A stretch of 62,141 bases of DNA from CAZTZL01 sp964617625 (GTDB taxonomy: Bacteria > Zhuqueibacterota > QNDG01 > DSAB01). This document shows, in pieces, positions 7,701 through 15,315 of this stretch; positions within the stretch are counted from its first letter, which is position 1; every line of letters starts with the position of its first letter. Location of the stretch: positions 1 to 62,141 of the forward strand of contig CAZTZL010000009.1 of the NCBI GenBank assembly GCA_964617625.1, given 5' to 3'. The notes below the pieces were generated by a model. That model did not search any database. It was not told where the DNA came from and saw nothing but the letters and a program-made list of their open reading frames with translations. The position numbers and the translations under genes were made by a program.

Positions 7701-9433
7701 TCACGCTGCTGTTCTCTTGTTTTCAGAGGCTTCAGAACAGAATCATCGAATTCGGGTACGATGAAAAGGGTATTATACGGTTTACCGTCACCGATTAAAA
7801 ATGTGTGCTTTATCCCCGGAACGCTGATGAATTTTTTCTCGACTTTTCTTGGCGCAATGGTCTGACCTTTGTTGTTTTTATAGATGTCCTTGATCCGATC
7901 TACAATTTCATAAAATCCTTCCAGTGAAATGCGGAATACATCTCCTGTAGCCAGCCAGAAATCGGGATTCACTCCATCATCGTAAGGTATCGAGCCGTCA
8001 GCGCTGATTTGATCCAGATATCGTCCGATATAGGGACCGGCGACCTGAAGTTCGTTATTCACTCCCAGTCGTGTTCGAGCGCCCGGCAACGGAATGCCGT
8101 GCGTGTTATCGATGTATTGATCGGGAGGCGTCATGGTGATGCCGCCCGTGGCTTCTGTCATTCCGAAACCGCTGCAGAGTTTCACTCCCTGCCTGTGGAA
8201 AAAGTGAAAAATTTTGGGGTCCAGATATCCTGCCGCGGAAATGCCCCAGCGGAGCCGGTTTCCGACAATAGAACGAAAAGTGACATTCCGGATTTTTTCA
8301 TCCGGGATGGGTTCCATTTTTTCGAGGCAATATTCCTGCAGTTGAGTCCAGCGCAGGGGAATGCTGATAAATCCCGTCGGATTGATTCGCGGGAAAAGAG
8401 CAATCAATGTTTCTGCCGAAGGATTATCGGGAAAAACATATGTGCCTCCCCAGTAAATCGAACCCAGAAGTTCCAGGTATCGACCGAACGTATGAAAAAG
8501 TGGAAGATAACACAAAAGGACTTCGTGATCACCCACTTGTGGAAGAGCCGCTGCACGTGCGAAACGCTTGGTGACTATGTTATACTGGGAAAAACAAATG
8601 CCTTTTGGTTTCCCCGTACTTCCGGATGTAAACATCACGGTGGAAACCTGATCCAAACGCTTTCGTTTACGATTTGCAAGAATATTTTCGGTATCCTTAC
8701 AATCAATGCGCTTGCAGGATTCGTTTAAATAAAGGATATTTTCTTCATTGTCGGCTAAATATGGATTCAGGACAAAAATACGAAACGGAATTTTAGTCTG
8801 TTTTCTGATTTCCTGAAGCAAGTTGCATCGTTCGAGCGTATCGGTTACTGCTATGTTGATTTTTAACTGGTCGAATATTTCTATCAATGTGCTGCCGTCG
8901 AAGTGAATGTTGAGCGGTGTATTCAGAATATCGTAAAAAAGGCAAGCCAGATCGCAGCATGCATTCTCCAAATTATTCTCTGAGAAAATAGCCACTCTTG
9001 GATTTGACTCCACAGAAGAATAAAGTATTGTTGCGATTTCCCGTATGTGACGCTGGATCTGTTCGTAACTCCAGTCGGTCGATTCTTCGTTTGAAATTTC
9101 AGTGAAAAGAGTATGTTTTGGATGTTCGGACACATGGTTTTCGAACATGTCAAGAAGCGTATACTCTGACAGGCGAATAATTTTAAAAGTGGTTTCCGCC
9201 CACCGATACTGCAAGGTCCGTTCGATAAGATTCTGGAGAAAACGGCTTTTACCGGTTATATGAAGATAGCGATGCCAGAGAACTTTGTTCCTCTTTGATA
9301 CTTTCCCGGCAGCCAATAAATTCTCGGAGGCGAATAATATTTTCTGTGCAAGTTCATTGGGGGACAGGCCATGATAACTTTGGTTTTCCCAATCGGATAA
9401 TAAATCCGTCAGATTTTCCAAATCCATTTTCAT
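4784..9433 (-). CDS. Large AMP-forming acyl-CoA ligase fused to a C-terminal GNAT acetyltransferase
   Basis: A 1549-residue cytoplasmic protein. Residues about 90-650 are an AMP-binding adenylating enzyme of the long-chain acyl-CoA synthetase type: P-loop TSGSTGKPKG (269-278), FGMTEATGG, the ATGD motif (WLATGDVFRI) and DRIKDIYKNNKGQTIAPRKVE-like hinge (about 510-530). Residues about 770-1000 are helical with HEAT-like pieces (ARHPDENVRCLAYKIL). About 1000-1380 I do not recognise. The last ~110 residues are a GNAT domain with motif A around RGIGKAIIEDF and a terminal FYEKLGFHV. The gene stands alone, divergent from citrate synthase. Substrate is unknown; a joint role in activating and transferring acyl groups is inference. 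Confidence 0.8.
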   Translation of the reverse strand: MKMDLENLTDLLSDWENQSYHGLSPNELAQKILFASENLLAAGKVSKRNKVLWHRYLHITGKSRFLQNLIERTLQYRWAETTFKIIRLSEYTLLDMFENHVSEHPKHTLFTEISNEESTDWSYEQIQRHIREIATILYSSVESNPRVAIFSENNLENACCDLACLFYDILNTPLNIHFDGSTLIEIFDQLKINIAVTDTLERCNLLQEIRKQTKIPFRIFVLNPYLADNEENILYLNESCKRIDCKDTENILANRKRKRLDQVSTVMFTSGSTGKPKGICFSQYNIVTKRFARAAALPQVGDHEVLLCYLPLFHTFGRYLELLGSIYWGGTYVFPDNPSAETLIALFPRINPTGFISIPLRWTQLQEYCLEKMEPIPDEKIRNVTFRSIVGNRLRWGISAAGYLDPKIFHFFHRQGVKLCSGFGMTEATGGITMTPPDQYIDNTHGIPLPGARTRLGVNNELQVAGPYIGRYLDQISADGSIPYDDGVNPDFWLATGDVFRISLEGFYEIVDRIKDIYKNNKGQTIAPRKVEKKFISVPGIKHTFLIGDGKPYNTLFIVPEFDDSVLKPLKTREQQREYFRQIITSANQDLAPYERVINYTIINRNFDIEKNEITPKGTFNRKIIENNFKNEIEELYQSNYIELTYKSFRIRIPRWFFRDLGILEDDIKIVHGGLLNRRTGKLLSIFACSDPTIVQIGDLEYRFSNQIIDLGLFTRQPKLWIGNPNLIQFSPVREGWDVSLNSISEQILIPWKSARKYQADKFADSKQITNPNLLKLNQLVSDMYFSNSEKALHAVREIEKRLKTAETRVAELIRHRLEALARHPDENVRCLAYKILLIDEPKLDYSKAFPSFIDSGLTFLNKASIEEIAFSRLEKRRLDALRRRLFIYRLQLEWPVKKATRQQFINLFQLLVSFVGYHAEFYNSVRAELASWVLHRSDLELAKIAQKYFTKLFQNFEAKLEIETPKYTIKDWNDRLVFDDGLSRNEINRIKKVLIGTTFLKQSIMLAFDEDNFELKDVPKGGIWISRLQSSHYYLLYRMSINTIDGKHFDLQLVLRETLQAINILESVHWLEAVAGYPFGPPVLPRLGCYRPELGARSMVYLNEITVWGKIRQLSSVYFTGGAFPKPNAWRKLFVSALSAFFRGWRNSGNRIIPGSISPSNVVVPELDFRESATILSLVGWQEYKNTLSLINPMLQNFFAKTNANFPWCDVQLNVDWIFDACVEALGSEAAQEFFGHLKEDLKKNKLKHIDKKEFSKRLDNYIERNKDEYYKPLPLLNAIERYTNWEKLNPMATPIAMEQTINEVYHLYRLDRFPEIARYHLYRHTYFSNSDPSVQNAFDKLLNALIVNRKKPAVQFLELSDLQAALKDSSDRDIFSRMVFPHYQRKEKLEVLKIGESEREQVIVHSTITDKYGNTYTFRAPVEPAEIGQLYRIFFNENFPKQISEQDRHFVVIDAQEKVVGGICYQIQEKHIAQIEGTAVSSPIKERGIGKAIIEDFCSRMASQDIHVIKAHFFFRPFYEKLGFHVDKQWGALVKFLTPESTLEEIS

Positions 9434-9548
9434 GATTGTTGTTTAGTCTTCTTTTTCATAAAGATACTATGTTTTTTGAATTGATCCAACATTTTTTTTC
9501 CGCACAATTTGGATCACGATATAAGTATCTCAATCGATGAGTTTTTCG

Positions 9549-9577
9549 TTGACAATAAGATTTAAAGGTTTTATCTT
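9549..9577 (+). promoter_or_regulatory. Sigma-70-like promoter of citrate synthase
   Basis: TTGACA (9549-9554), a 17-nt spacer, and TATCTT (9572-9577) as a fair -10 box, 35 bp before the start codon. It lies in the 178-bp divergent spacer between the ligase-GNAT gene and citrate synthase. A strong GAGGAGGGC Shine-Dalgarno follows at about 9599. Confidence 0.55.
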
Positions 9578-9611
9578 TTAGAGTCAGCATCCATAGAGAG
9601 GAGGGCAAGCT

Positions 9612-10892
9612 ATGGCATCGCTCCAGAATAAATTATCTGTCTTATTGCCAAAAAGTCGTGAAAGCATCGCCCGGTTAATAAACGAATATGGTGATAAAGT
9701 TATTTCCCAGGTTACTATTAAGCAGGCGTATGGGGGTATGCGCGGTGTTAAAGCTATGATCTGCGACACGTCTCTTGTGGAACCGGATAAGGGATTGATC
9801 ATTCGCGGTATACCTATTCTCGATCTGACCCAAAAACTGCCGGAAGAAGTATTTTACCTTTTGCTGACCGGCGAACTTCCCGATGCATCTGGAGTGAAAA
9901 CACTGCAAAATGATCTGAAAGAACGTCAGGACGTACCTTCATATGTATGGGATGTTCTGAATGCGATGGGAGATGATGCACACCCGATGACCATGCTGAG
10001 CACAGCTATTCTTGTCATGCAGCGGGATTCGGTTTTTTCAAAAGAATATCGCTGCGGAATGTCAAAAACAGAGTATTGGAAACCCGTACTTGAAGATGCA
10101 TTGCGTATTGTTGCCCGGATACCGGCAATTGCCGCATTTATTTACAGGAAACGTTTCAATAAAGGTCAGCGAATTGAACCGAAGGCCGATCTTGACTGGG
10201 CAGGCAATTTTGCTCATATGCTCGGTGTAAATGATACGACAGGAAATTTTGCTGATTTGATCCGGTTATACATGGTGCTTCATTGTGACCACGAGGGCGG
10301 GAATGTCAGCGCGCACGCTTGCCACTGTGTCGGATCCGCCTTGTCAGATCCTTTTTATGCAGTATCAGCCGGTTTGAATGGATTGTCCGGACCGCTCCAT
10401 GGACTGGCAAATCAGGAGTGTCTTCGATTTGTACTGGAAGTCAGGGAAAAATATGGCGGTGTTCCGGCCAAACAACAGATCATCGATTTTGCATGGGAAA
10501 CACTGAATTCAGGAAAGGTTATTCCGGGATACGGACATGCCGTTCTCAGGGTAACGGATCCCAGGTTTACGGCATTCAGGGAGTTCGGCCTGAAAGTTTG
10601 TCCTGATGATGAAGTTTTTCAAATTGTTGATTTGCTTTTCCAAACGATCCCCGATGTACTTAAGGAGCACGGCCATGCACAAAATCCCTACCCCAATGTG
10701 GATGCGGGTTCCGGATCACTGCTTCATCATTTTGGCATTACCGAATTTGATTATTATACAGTGCTTTTCGGCGCTTCCAGAGCCCTTGGCATGCTGTCCC
10801 AGCTCGTTCTCAGCCGCGGACTGGGAGAAGCCATCGAACGTCCAAAATCGGTTCGGACAGCCTGGATCAAGGAGATTGCTTCCAAATTATGA
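9612..10892 (+). CDS. gltA: Citrate synthase, eukaryotic/mitochondrial-like type
   Basis: A 426-residue citrate (Si)-synthase that condenses acetyl-CoA and oxaloacetate. The catalytic triad is visible: H263 (GPLHGLANQE), H309 (PGYGHAVLR) and D364 (PNVDAGSG). Segments such as CDHEGGNVSAH, GSALSDPFYA, DPRFTAFREF and the closing YYTVLFGASRALG follow the mitochondrial subfamily rather than the common bacterial hexameric GltA. Length also fits that subfamily without its targeting peptide. The ATG at 9612 has a strong Shine-Dalgarno. It is monocistronic, since over 300 bp without a gene follow. Confidence 0.93.
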   Translation: MASLQNKLSVLLPKSRESIARLINEYGDKVISQVTIKQAYGGMRGVKAMICDTSLVEPDKGLIIRGIPILDLTQKLPEEVFYLLLTGELPDASGVKTLQNDLKERQDVPSYVWDVLNAMGDDAHPMTMLSTAILVMQRDSVFSKEYRCGMSKTEYWKPVLEDALRIVARIPAIAAFIYRKRFNKGQRIEPKADLDWAGNFAHMLGVNDTTGNFADLIRLYMVLHCDHEGGNVSAHACHCVGSALSDPFYAVSAGLNGLSGPLHGLANQECLRFVLEVREKYGGVPAKQQIIDFAWETLNSGKVIPGYGHAVLRVTDPRFTAFREFGLKVCPDDEVFQIVDLLFQTIPDVLKEHGHAQNPYPNVDAGSGSLLHHFGITEFDYYTVLFGASRALGMLSQLVLSRGLGEAIERPKSVRTAWIKEIASKL

Positions 10893-10930
10893 TTTTTATG
10901 TACCAGTGTGTATGATCGTTTGTATAATAA

Positions 10931-11157
10931 AAATATCAAATATCAAAATCCGAATGATAAAACAATGACAAATAACAAAATTCAAATTAAAAACTGTGAT
11001 GATAACTTTTAAGTACTTACAAATAGCTTTTAATATTTTTTAGCAGCAAAAATATTGCATCCACAAAAAATATATTCAGAATTTCACCAGTGGATATTTT
11101 CGATATTCGGCATTCGTACATTATGTTTGGATTTAGGATATTATCATTTGAAATATT
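10931..11157. repeat. AT-rich degenerate inverted repeat in the 10893-11217 spacer
   Basis: Left arm 10931-10960 (containing CAAATATCAAAATCCGAA) faces a right arm 11125-11157 (containing TTTGGATTTAGGATATT) in inverted order with gaps. No ORF or clear promoter was found in this 325-bp spacer. It resembles the element at 1641-1815. Confidence 0.35.
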
Positions 11158-11217
11158 AAAGATATTATTCATTTCTTTTTTATATAAGTTTTACAATTAA
11201 GATGTAAAGGGGTCATT

Positions 11218-12501
11218 ATGAAAAAACGAACGTCTTTTCCACCGGTTTTTTGGGTTGCAAACTCAATCGAAATATTTGAAAGATTTGCCTATTACGGGAT
11301 TTTCATGGTTTTCGCCATGTATATGGAAGCTTTGGGATACACTCGGTCGCAGCTTGGAACCATTCAGAGCATCTTCCTGTTCATCTCCTACTTTGTTCCT
11401 GTATTCTCAGGTACATTCGCGGATCGGTTCGGATTTAAAAAAGTGCTCATCATCTCCTATCTTGCCTATCTTCCGTCCATTTTACTGTTGATGTTCGTCA
11501 AAAGTTTTTCCGGTATCGCACTGACCATGCTAAGCATCGGTTTTGCCGCGGGAATCTTTAAACCATTGATTTCAGGGACGGTCCGGCTGACATCCGATTC
11601 AACAAATAAAACCCTCGGTTTCGGCATTTTCTATATGATGGTCAATGTGGGCGCATCGATTGGTCCTATTGTGGCCGGAAAATTGAGAGCCATCTCGTGG
11701 CAAAAGGCGTTTCTGCTGGATGCGGTTCTCATCGGCATTATGTTCTTAATCACTCTCTTCTTCTATAAAGAACCTGAGAAGAAAGTCTCGGAAGTTAGTA
11801 TCGGAAAGAAGCTTGGTGAAATATTTCACACTTTGACCGATGTTCGTTTTGCAATATTTCTGATTTTACTGGGCCTCTTTTTCTGGCTTCCGTTCTGGGC
11901 CTTTTTTAACATGTGTCCCGTATTTGTGGATAAATACATCGATACCGTTCATTTGTTTAATAATATTAAAAGCGTTTTCGGACACGGATTTGCCCAACTT
12001 TTGGCACGTCAGGAGGCCGGTGTCTGGCGGATTAACGGCGAAGCAGTCGCTCATACCGGGTGGATTATTCTGGTGTTTCAAATATTAATTTCAAGGATAT
12101 TCGAAAAGCGGCCCGCCATCCCCTCGTTTCTTTTCGGGTTGCTCATCGCCGGAATCGGTTTTACTATGGTGGGCTTATCCATCCACATGGCGCCTGTGTT
12201 TGCAATTCTCGGAATCATCATTTTTGCTTTTGGTGAAATGATTACCTCTCCCAGAATCCAGGAATATATCACCTGGATCGCTCCGAAAGAGAAAGCGGGG
12301 TTGTACATGGGATCGAATTTTCTGGCGACCTGTATCGGCGCTCTGCTAAGCGGACAGTACACCGCCCTGTTTGGCAGATTTGAAAGTGCAGGCCATCCCG
12401 AGACCATCTGGTACGTGCTTGGGGGACATTGTATTCTGGCGATTATCGCGATTTCCCTTTTTACGAAATTTGCCGGAGAATTTAAGGAGATGGAGGAGTA
12501 A
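11218..12501 (+). CDS. POT/PTR-like major facilitator transporter
   Basis: A 427-residue inner-membrane protein with about twelve hydrophobic segments. The first helix carries EIFERFAYYG, which matches the ExxERF-YYG signature of proton-coupled oligopeptide transporters. FADRFGFKK marks the conserved loop between helices 2 and 3. The middle loop (about residues 235-275) is an insertion of unclear role. It is shorter than typical POT proteins (about 450-550). Substrate could be di- or tripeptides or another small solute; the motif supports the family, not the substrate. AAGGGG precedes the ATG. Confidence 0.75.
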   Translation: MKKRTSFPPVFWVANSIEIFERFAYYGIFMVFAMYMEALGYTRSQLGTIQSIFLFISYFVPVFSGTFADRFGFKKVLIISYLAYLPSILLLMFVKSFSGIALTMLSIGFAAGIFKPLISGTVRLTSDSTNKTLGFGIFYMMVNVGASIGPIVAGKLRAISWQKAFLLDAVLIGIMFLITLFFYKEPEKKVSEVSIGKKLGEIFHTLTDVRFAIFLILLGLFFWLPFWAFFNMCPVFVDKYIDTVHLFNNIKSVFGHGFAQLLARQEAGVWRINGEAVAHTGWIILVFQILISRIFEKRPAIPSFLFGLLIAGIGFTMVGLSIHMAPVFAILGIIIFAFGEMITSPRIQEYITWIAPKEKAGLYMGSNFLATCIGALLSGQYTALFGRFESAGHPETIWYVLGGHCILAIIAISLFTKFAGEFKEMEE

Positions 12502-12576
12502 TATAAATATAATTTATAAATTCCATAAAAATATTCTGTAATTAATTGAGCATAGAATTGCTTCAAGGGGGTTGAG

Positions 12577-13349
12577 ATGAGGAATAGCAGATATTATCGA
12601 ATTAAAACGTGTCTGTTTTTTATTATATTTACTGTTTTAACCTCCTCTCTCTTTGCAGGTGCTTCGGATCCGCCTAATTTTGTATTGGGTATGACCATTC
12701 NNNNNNNNNNNNNNNNNNNNNNNNNNNNNNNNNNNNNNNNNNNNNNNNNNNNNNNNNNNNNNNNNNNNNNNNNNNNNNNNNNNNNNNNNNNNNNNNNNNN
12801 TCTCTCTTTGCAGGTGCTTCGGATCCGCCTAATTTTGTATTGGGTATGACCATTCAGTATAAAGATCCGCAGACCAAAGAGCAGGTTGTTCATGAAGTCT
12901 ATTCATATGCTCAGAAGCAAAAAACTTATCAGGTCCCTGATGGTGTCGAGTTGACATTGGTTTTTGAAACAATCATTACCGGAGATAATCCGGCAGGAGA
13001 CCCTGCATCAGTGGATGTCTGGCTGGATTGGACGGATAAAACACCACCACCTGCTGAATCAGTAGCTAATTTTGAATGTGTACCAGAAGACCCGGGCGAT
13101 TGTGCCCGTTTTGAGGAGACGATCAAAGCGGATGCAAATTTTAGAGGCAGCGGTGGTAAGGGTGTTTACAATGTGCTCATCTGGGTGGACCGGTTTGATA
13201 CAATCACAGAGATTGATGAAGAAGATAATATCATGGGACCGGTTAAAATTGTCGCTACAAAAATGCTCTATTTGAAAAAACCGGTCGAAGTGAAGCCAAG
13301 ACCTCCTGTTTTAATCACACCGGGAAAGGTCAAAAAGAGTAAACAATAG
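12577..13349 (+). CDS. Secreted CARDB-like protein spanning a false assembly gap
   Basis: The N-terminus has a signal peptide (KTCLFFIIFTVLTSSLFAG, cleavage likely after about residue 28). A run of N at 12701-12800 interrupts the gene. The 55 bp before the gap (12646-12700) recur exactly after it (12801-12855). Collapsing this overlap gives one continuous 205-residue frame. The mature part has a CARDB-like beta-sandwich look, ending in WVDRFDTITEIDEEDN followed by GPVKI, as in extracellular adhesion or scaffold domains, and then a proline- and lysine-rich tail. Function unknown; periplasmic or surface location is inferred from the signal peptide. Confidence 0.7.
12646..12700 (+). repeat. 55-bp duplicated contig end, left copy
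   Basis: Identical base for base to 12801-12855 on the other side of the 100-N run. This is best explained as an unmerged contig overlap, not a biological repeat. Confidence 0.85.
12701..12800. other. Assembly gap (100 N), probably not real
   Basis: Exactly 100 N flanked by the same 55 bp on both sides. Removing the N run and one copy restores an open frame, so no sequence is probably missing here. Confidence 0.9.
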
Positions 13350-13361
13350 AATATAACAAAC

Positions 13362-13396
13362 ATCCGACAGCCCCGAACCTGACGGGGTTGTCGGAT
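13362..13396. terminator. Hairpin between convergent genes
   Basis: A 14-bp stem with one G-T pair (ATCCGACAGCCCCG 13362-13375, CGGGGTTGTCGGAT 13383-13396) and a 7-nt loop. It lies between the ends of the CARDB-like gene (plus) and the peroxiredoxin gene (minus). T-rich sequence follows on the minus strand (GTTTGTTATATT), so it probably ends transcription from that side and perhaps both. Confidence 0.65.
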
Positions 13397-13435
13397 AGTG
13401 ATGATCGGATTTTACTTTAATAATTGTACTGATAT

Positions 13436-14083
13436 TTACTGCGCTTTGTGACAGAACCACCAGTCATAACAGTCTTTCTGTTTTGATCGGGCTTTGGCAT
13501 CCTTGACCGTTTTTGCTGGAGTAATAATGACATGGTCTCCAATCAGTTCATTTTCCGGCCAGTTCGCGGGAACAGCGACTCCATTTTTATCTGATAATTG
13601 AAGCGCCTTAACAGCACGAACCACTTCATTTATATTTCGGCCGATTTCCTGAGGATAATACATAATCAGCCGGACTTTTCCATTCGGATCGCCCACAAAG
13701 ACGGCGCGAACCGTGTTCGTTCCTTTCCCCGGATGCAGCATGCCGAGCTTCATGGCGACAGCGTCATTGGCTGCGACAATCGGGAACTGGATTTCGACAT
13801 TCAGATTCTCCTTGATCCATTCAGTCCATTTGATGTGTGAAAATACCTGATCGACCGACATGCCGATGAGTTTGCATCCCATTTTTTCAAATTCCTTGAA
13901 TTGTTTTTGAAATCCTACAAACTCGGTTGTGCAAACCGGTGTGAAATCAGCAGGATGGCTGAACAGAACAAACCATGAGCCTTTCAAATCACCGGGAATA
14001 TTCATGGGCCCGTGGGTCGTTTGTACCTTCAACTCAGGAAAATCGTCCCCAAGAAGAGGCATATTTAATTTGGTTTCTTCCAT
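13436..14083 (-). CDS. Peroxiredoxin, Prx6-like archaeal/bacterial type
   Basis: A 215-residue thiol peroxidase that reduces hydrogen peroxide and alkyl hydroperoxides in the cytoplasm. The peroxidatic cysteine is C51 in HPADFTPVCTTE. Two further cysteines near the C-terminus (C205 and C211, in DCYDWWFCHK) match the long-tail Prx6-type enzymes that use C-terminal cysteines for resolution. GDPNGKVRLIMYYP is another family hallmark. It lies 75 bp downstream of the Dps-like gene on the same strand and likely belongs to the same peroxide-stress group under PerR. Confidence 0.92.
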   Translation of the reverse strand: MEETKLNMPLLGDDFPELKVQTTHGPMNIPGDLKGSWFVLFSHPADFTPVCTTEFVGFQKQFKEFEKMGCKLIGMSVDQVFSHIKWTEWIKENLNVEIQFPIVAANDAVAMKLGMLHPGKGTNTVRAVFVGDPNGKVRLIMYYPQEIGRNINEVVRAVKALQLSDKNGVAVPANWPENELIGDHVIITPAKTVKDAKARSKQKDCYDWWFCHKAQ

Positions 14084-14158
14084 TTCGTTCTCCTTTTTTT
14101 TATTTGCATGTAGATACTTTTTTATGTTTTATACCAGTAACATATAAAAGAAACATTA

Positions 14159-14710
14159 TTATCGCAAGAACTTTCCTACAAATGGTGAGGTATCTCCTCT
14201 TCGCATAAAATGACCTGAGGGACCTTCACCGAGAAATTCGGAAAACCAGGATTCGTGTTCGATTTCCTCATTGAGAATTGCCAGAGCGAGATCGTAAGTG
14301 CGATGGTCTTTCCCTGCGGTCATGTTGCAAATTTGGGTATACCCCCGGACAGCACACCGTTCTGCTTCCACCAGAACTTTCAGTACCGTTTTGACATCAG
14401 CGGGATCCTTGGGAAGGGATGCCGGCGGGCAGGCGGAAATATCATGGAAATCTTTCATGTTTTCCGGTAACTTTCCACCGAGTTCATAAATACGCGGGAC
14501 AAGCGCTTCAAAATGATTTCTGTCCTCGATACGGGCTGTTTCGGCAATTTCTTTGATACCTTCTCCTTCCAGGCCGATCAGATTGACACGAAGAATCGTG
14601 TAGTAGTAAAAAGTTGTGAGTTCGGCCGATGCGTTTTTGACTAAAAGGTCAACCAGTTTTTCGACATCGACTCCTGACTTCTTGACCATTTCTTTTGATA
14701 CTTTTGCCAT
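14159..14710 (-). CDS. Dps-like ferritin-family protein with a cysteine pair (DPSL/thioferritin type)
   Basis: A 183-residue four-helix ferritin-like protein. Iron-binding residues are visible in ASAELTTFYYY (first Glu), ARIEDRNHFEAL (ExxH) and ILNEEIEHESWFSEFL (ExxH). A cysteine pair lies in ISACPPASLP and EAERCAVRGY, the arrangement known from Dps-like (DPSL) proteins that protect DNA from iron and peroxide. A third cysteine occurs in TQICNMT. Its promoter region carries a PerR-type palindrome (14754-14772). A GGAG Shine-Dalgarno precedes the start. Confidence 0.85.
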   Translation of the reverse strand: MAKVSKEMVKKSGVDVEKLVDLLVKNASAELTTFYYYTILRVNLIGLEGEGIKEIAETARIEDRNHFEALVPRIYELGGKLPENMKDFHDISACPPASLPKDPADVKTVLKVLVEAERCAVRGYTQICNMTAGKDHRTYDLALAILNEEIEHESWFSEFLGEGPSGHFMRRGDTSPFVGKFLR

Positions 14711-14753
14711 GTTGTTCTCCTTTTTTGGTTTATGTTGGTTTATGAATGATAAT

Positions 14754-14772
14754 CATAATCGGAACGATTACT
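14754..14772. promoter_or_regulatory. PerR/Fur-type operator of the Dps-like gene
   Basis: CATAATCGGAACGATTACT matches the perR operator at 15233-15251 in 16 of 19 positions and has a TAATCG-GAA-CGATTA core. It sits 44-62 bp upstream of the Dps-like start codon on the minus strand, where a repressor would cover the promoter. Confidence 0.7.
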
Positions 14773-14797
14773 ATAATACTTTAAAAAAATATCCACT

Positions 14798-15208
14798 TTA
14801 TCTGGCTTCCTGTTTATTTTTAAATCTGCATTTCTGACAAATTCCAAAGAAATCAATGCGATGTCGTTTTATATTAAATTTTGTAAGCTGATTGGCTCTA
14901 TCATTCATTTCCTGGTACCCTTCCATTTTAAAATCTTCCACTTTACCACAACTTTCGCAAATTAAATGATAGTGAGGTATGGCATTTGCCTCAAACCGGT
15001 CGAAAGTACTTCCAGCTGCAATCTTTTGAACAAGACCTTGTTCATTCAAAATGCTCAAATTACGATATACTGTCCCCAAACTAAGCGATGGGATTTTTCT
15101 CTTGAGTTGTGCATAAAGCCAATCGGCAGTGGGATGGGTGTCAGTAGACCGAATTAGGTCCAGGATCATATTACGTTGTCTGCTTTGTCTGTATGTTTTA
15201 TTAATCAT
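14798..15208 (-). CDS. perR: PerR-like Fur-family peroxide-sensing repressor
   Basis: A 136-residue metalloregulator. The N-terminal winged helix ends with SLGTVYRNLSIL. The PerR-type regulatory site is complete: H25 (THPTAD), D70 (FDRFE), H79 and H81 (PHYHL) and D92 (KVEDF). The structural zinc site is two CxxC pairs, C84/C87 and C124/C127. The Asp at position 92 (equivalent to Asp104 of Bacillus PerR) favours PerR over Fur. It is the first gene of the minus-strand stress group and carries a perfect palindrome 25-43 bp upstream of its start, so autoregulation is likely. Confidence 0.88.
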   Translation of the reverse strand: MINKTYRQSRQRNMILDLIRSTDTHPTADWLYAQLKRKIPSLSLGTVYRNLSILNEQGLVQKIAAGSTFDRFEANAIPHYHLICESCGKVEDFKMEGYQEMNDRANQLTKFNIKRHRIDFFGICQKCRFKNKQEAR

Positions 15209-15232
15209 TTTTTAATTTAATGAAAAGATTAC

Positions 15233-15251
15233 AATAATCGTAACGATTATT
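15233..15251. promoter_or_regulatory. Perfect PerR-type operator upstream of perR
   Basis: A perfect 9-1-9 palindrome, AATAATCGTAACGATTATT, 25-43 bp upstream of the perR start. A near copy stands before the Dps-like gene. The spacing and AT-rich arms follow the general style of Fur/PerR boxes, though the exact core differs from the Bacillus box. Confidence 0.75.
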
Positions 15252-15315
15252 AATATACTTTAAAAAATATGATTTGTCAAGCAAAAAATATTTTTAGTTC
15301 GGACATCCATAATCT

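Noticed and set aside
5720..8728. Several plus-strand open frames opposite the ligase-GNAT gene
   Set aside because: They shadow a long, clearly coding minus-strand frame and show no domains or ribosome sites.
12840..13349. A separate gene starting at 12840 after the N run
   Set aside because: The 55-bp duplication shows it is the continuation of the gene starting at 12577.
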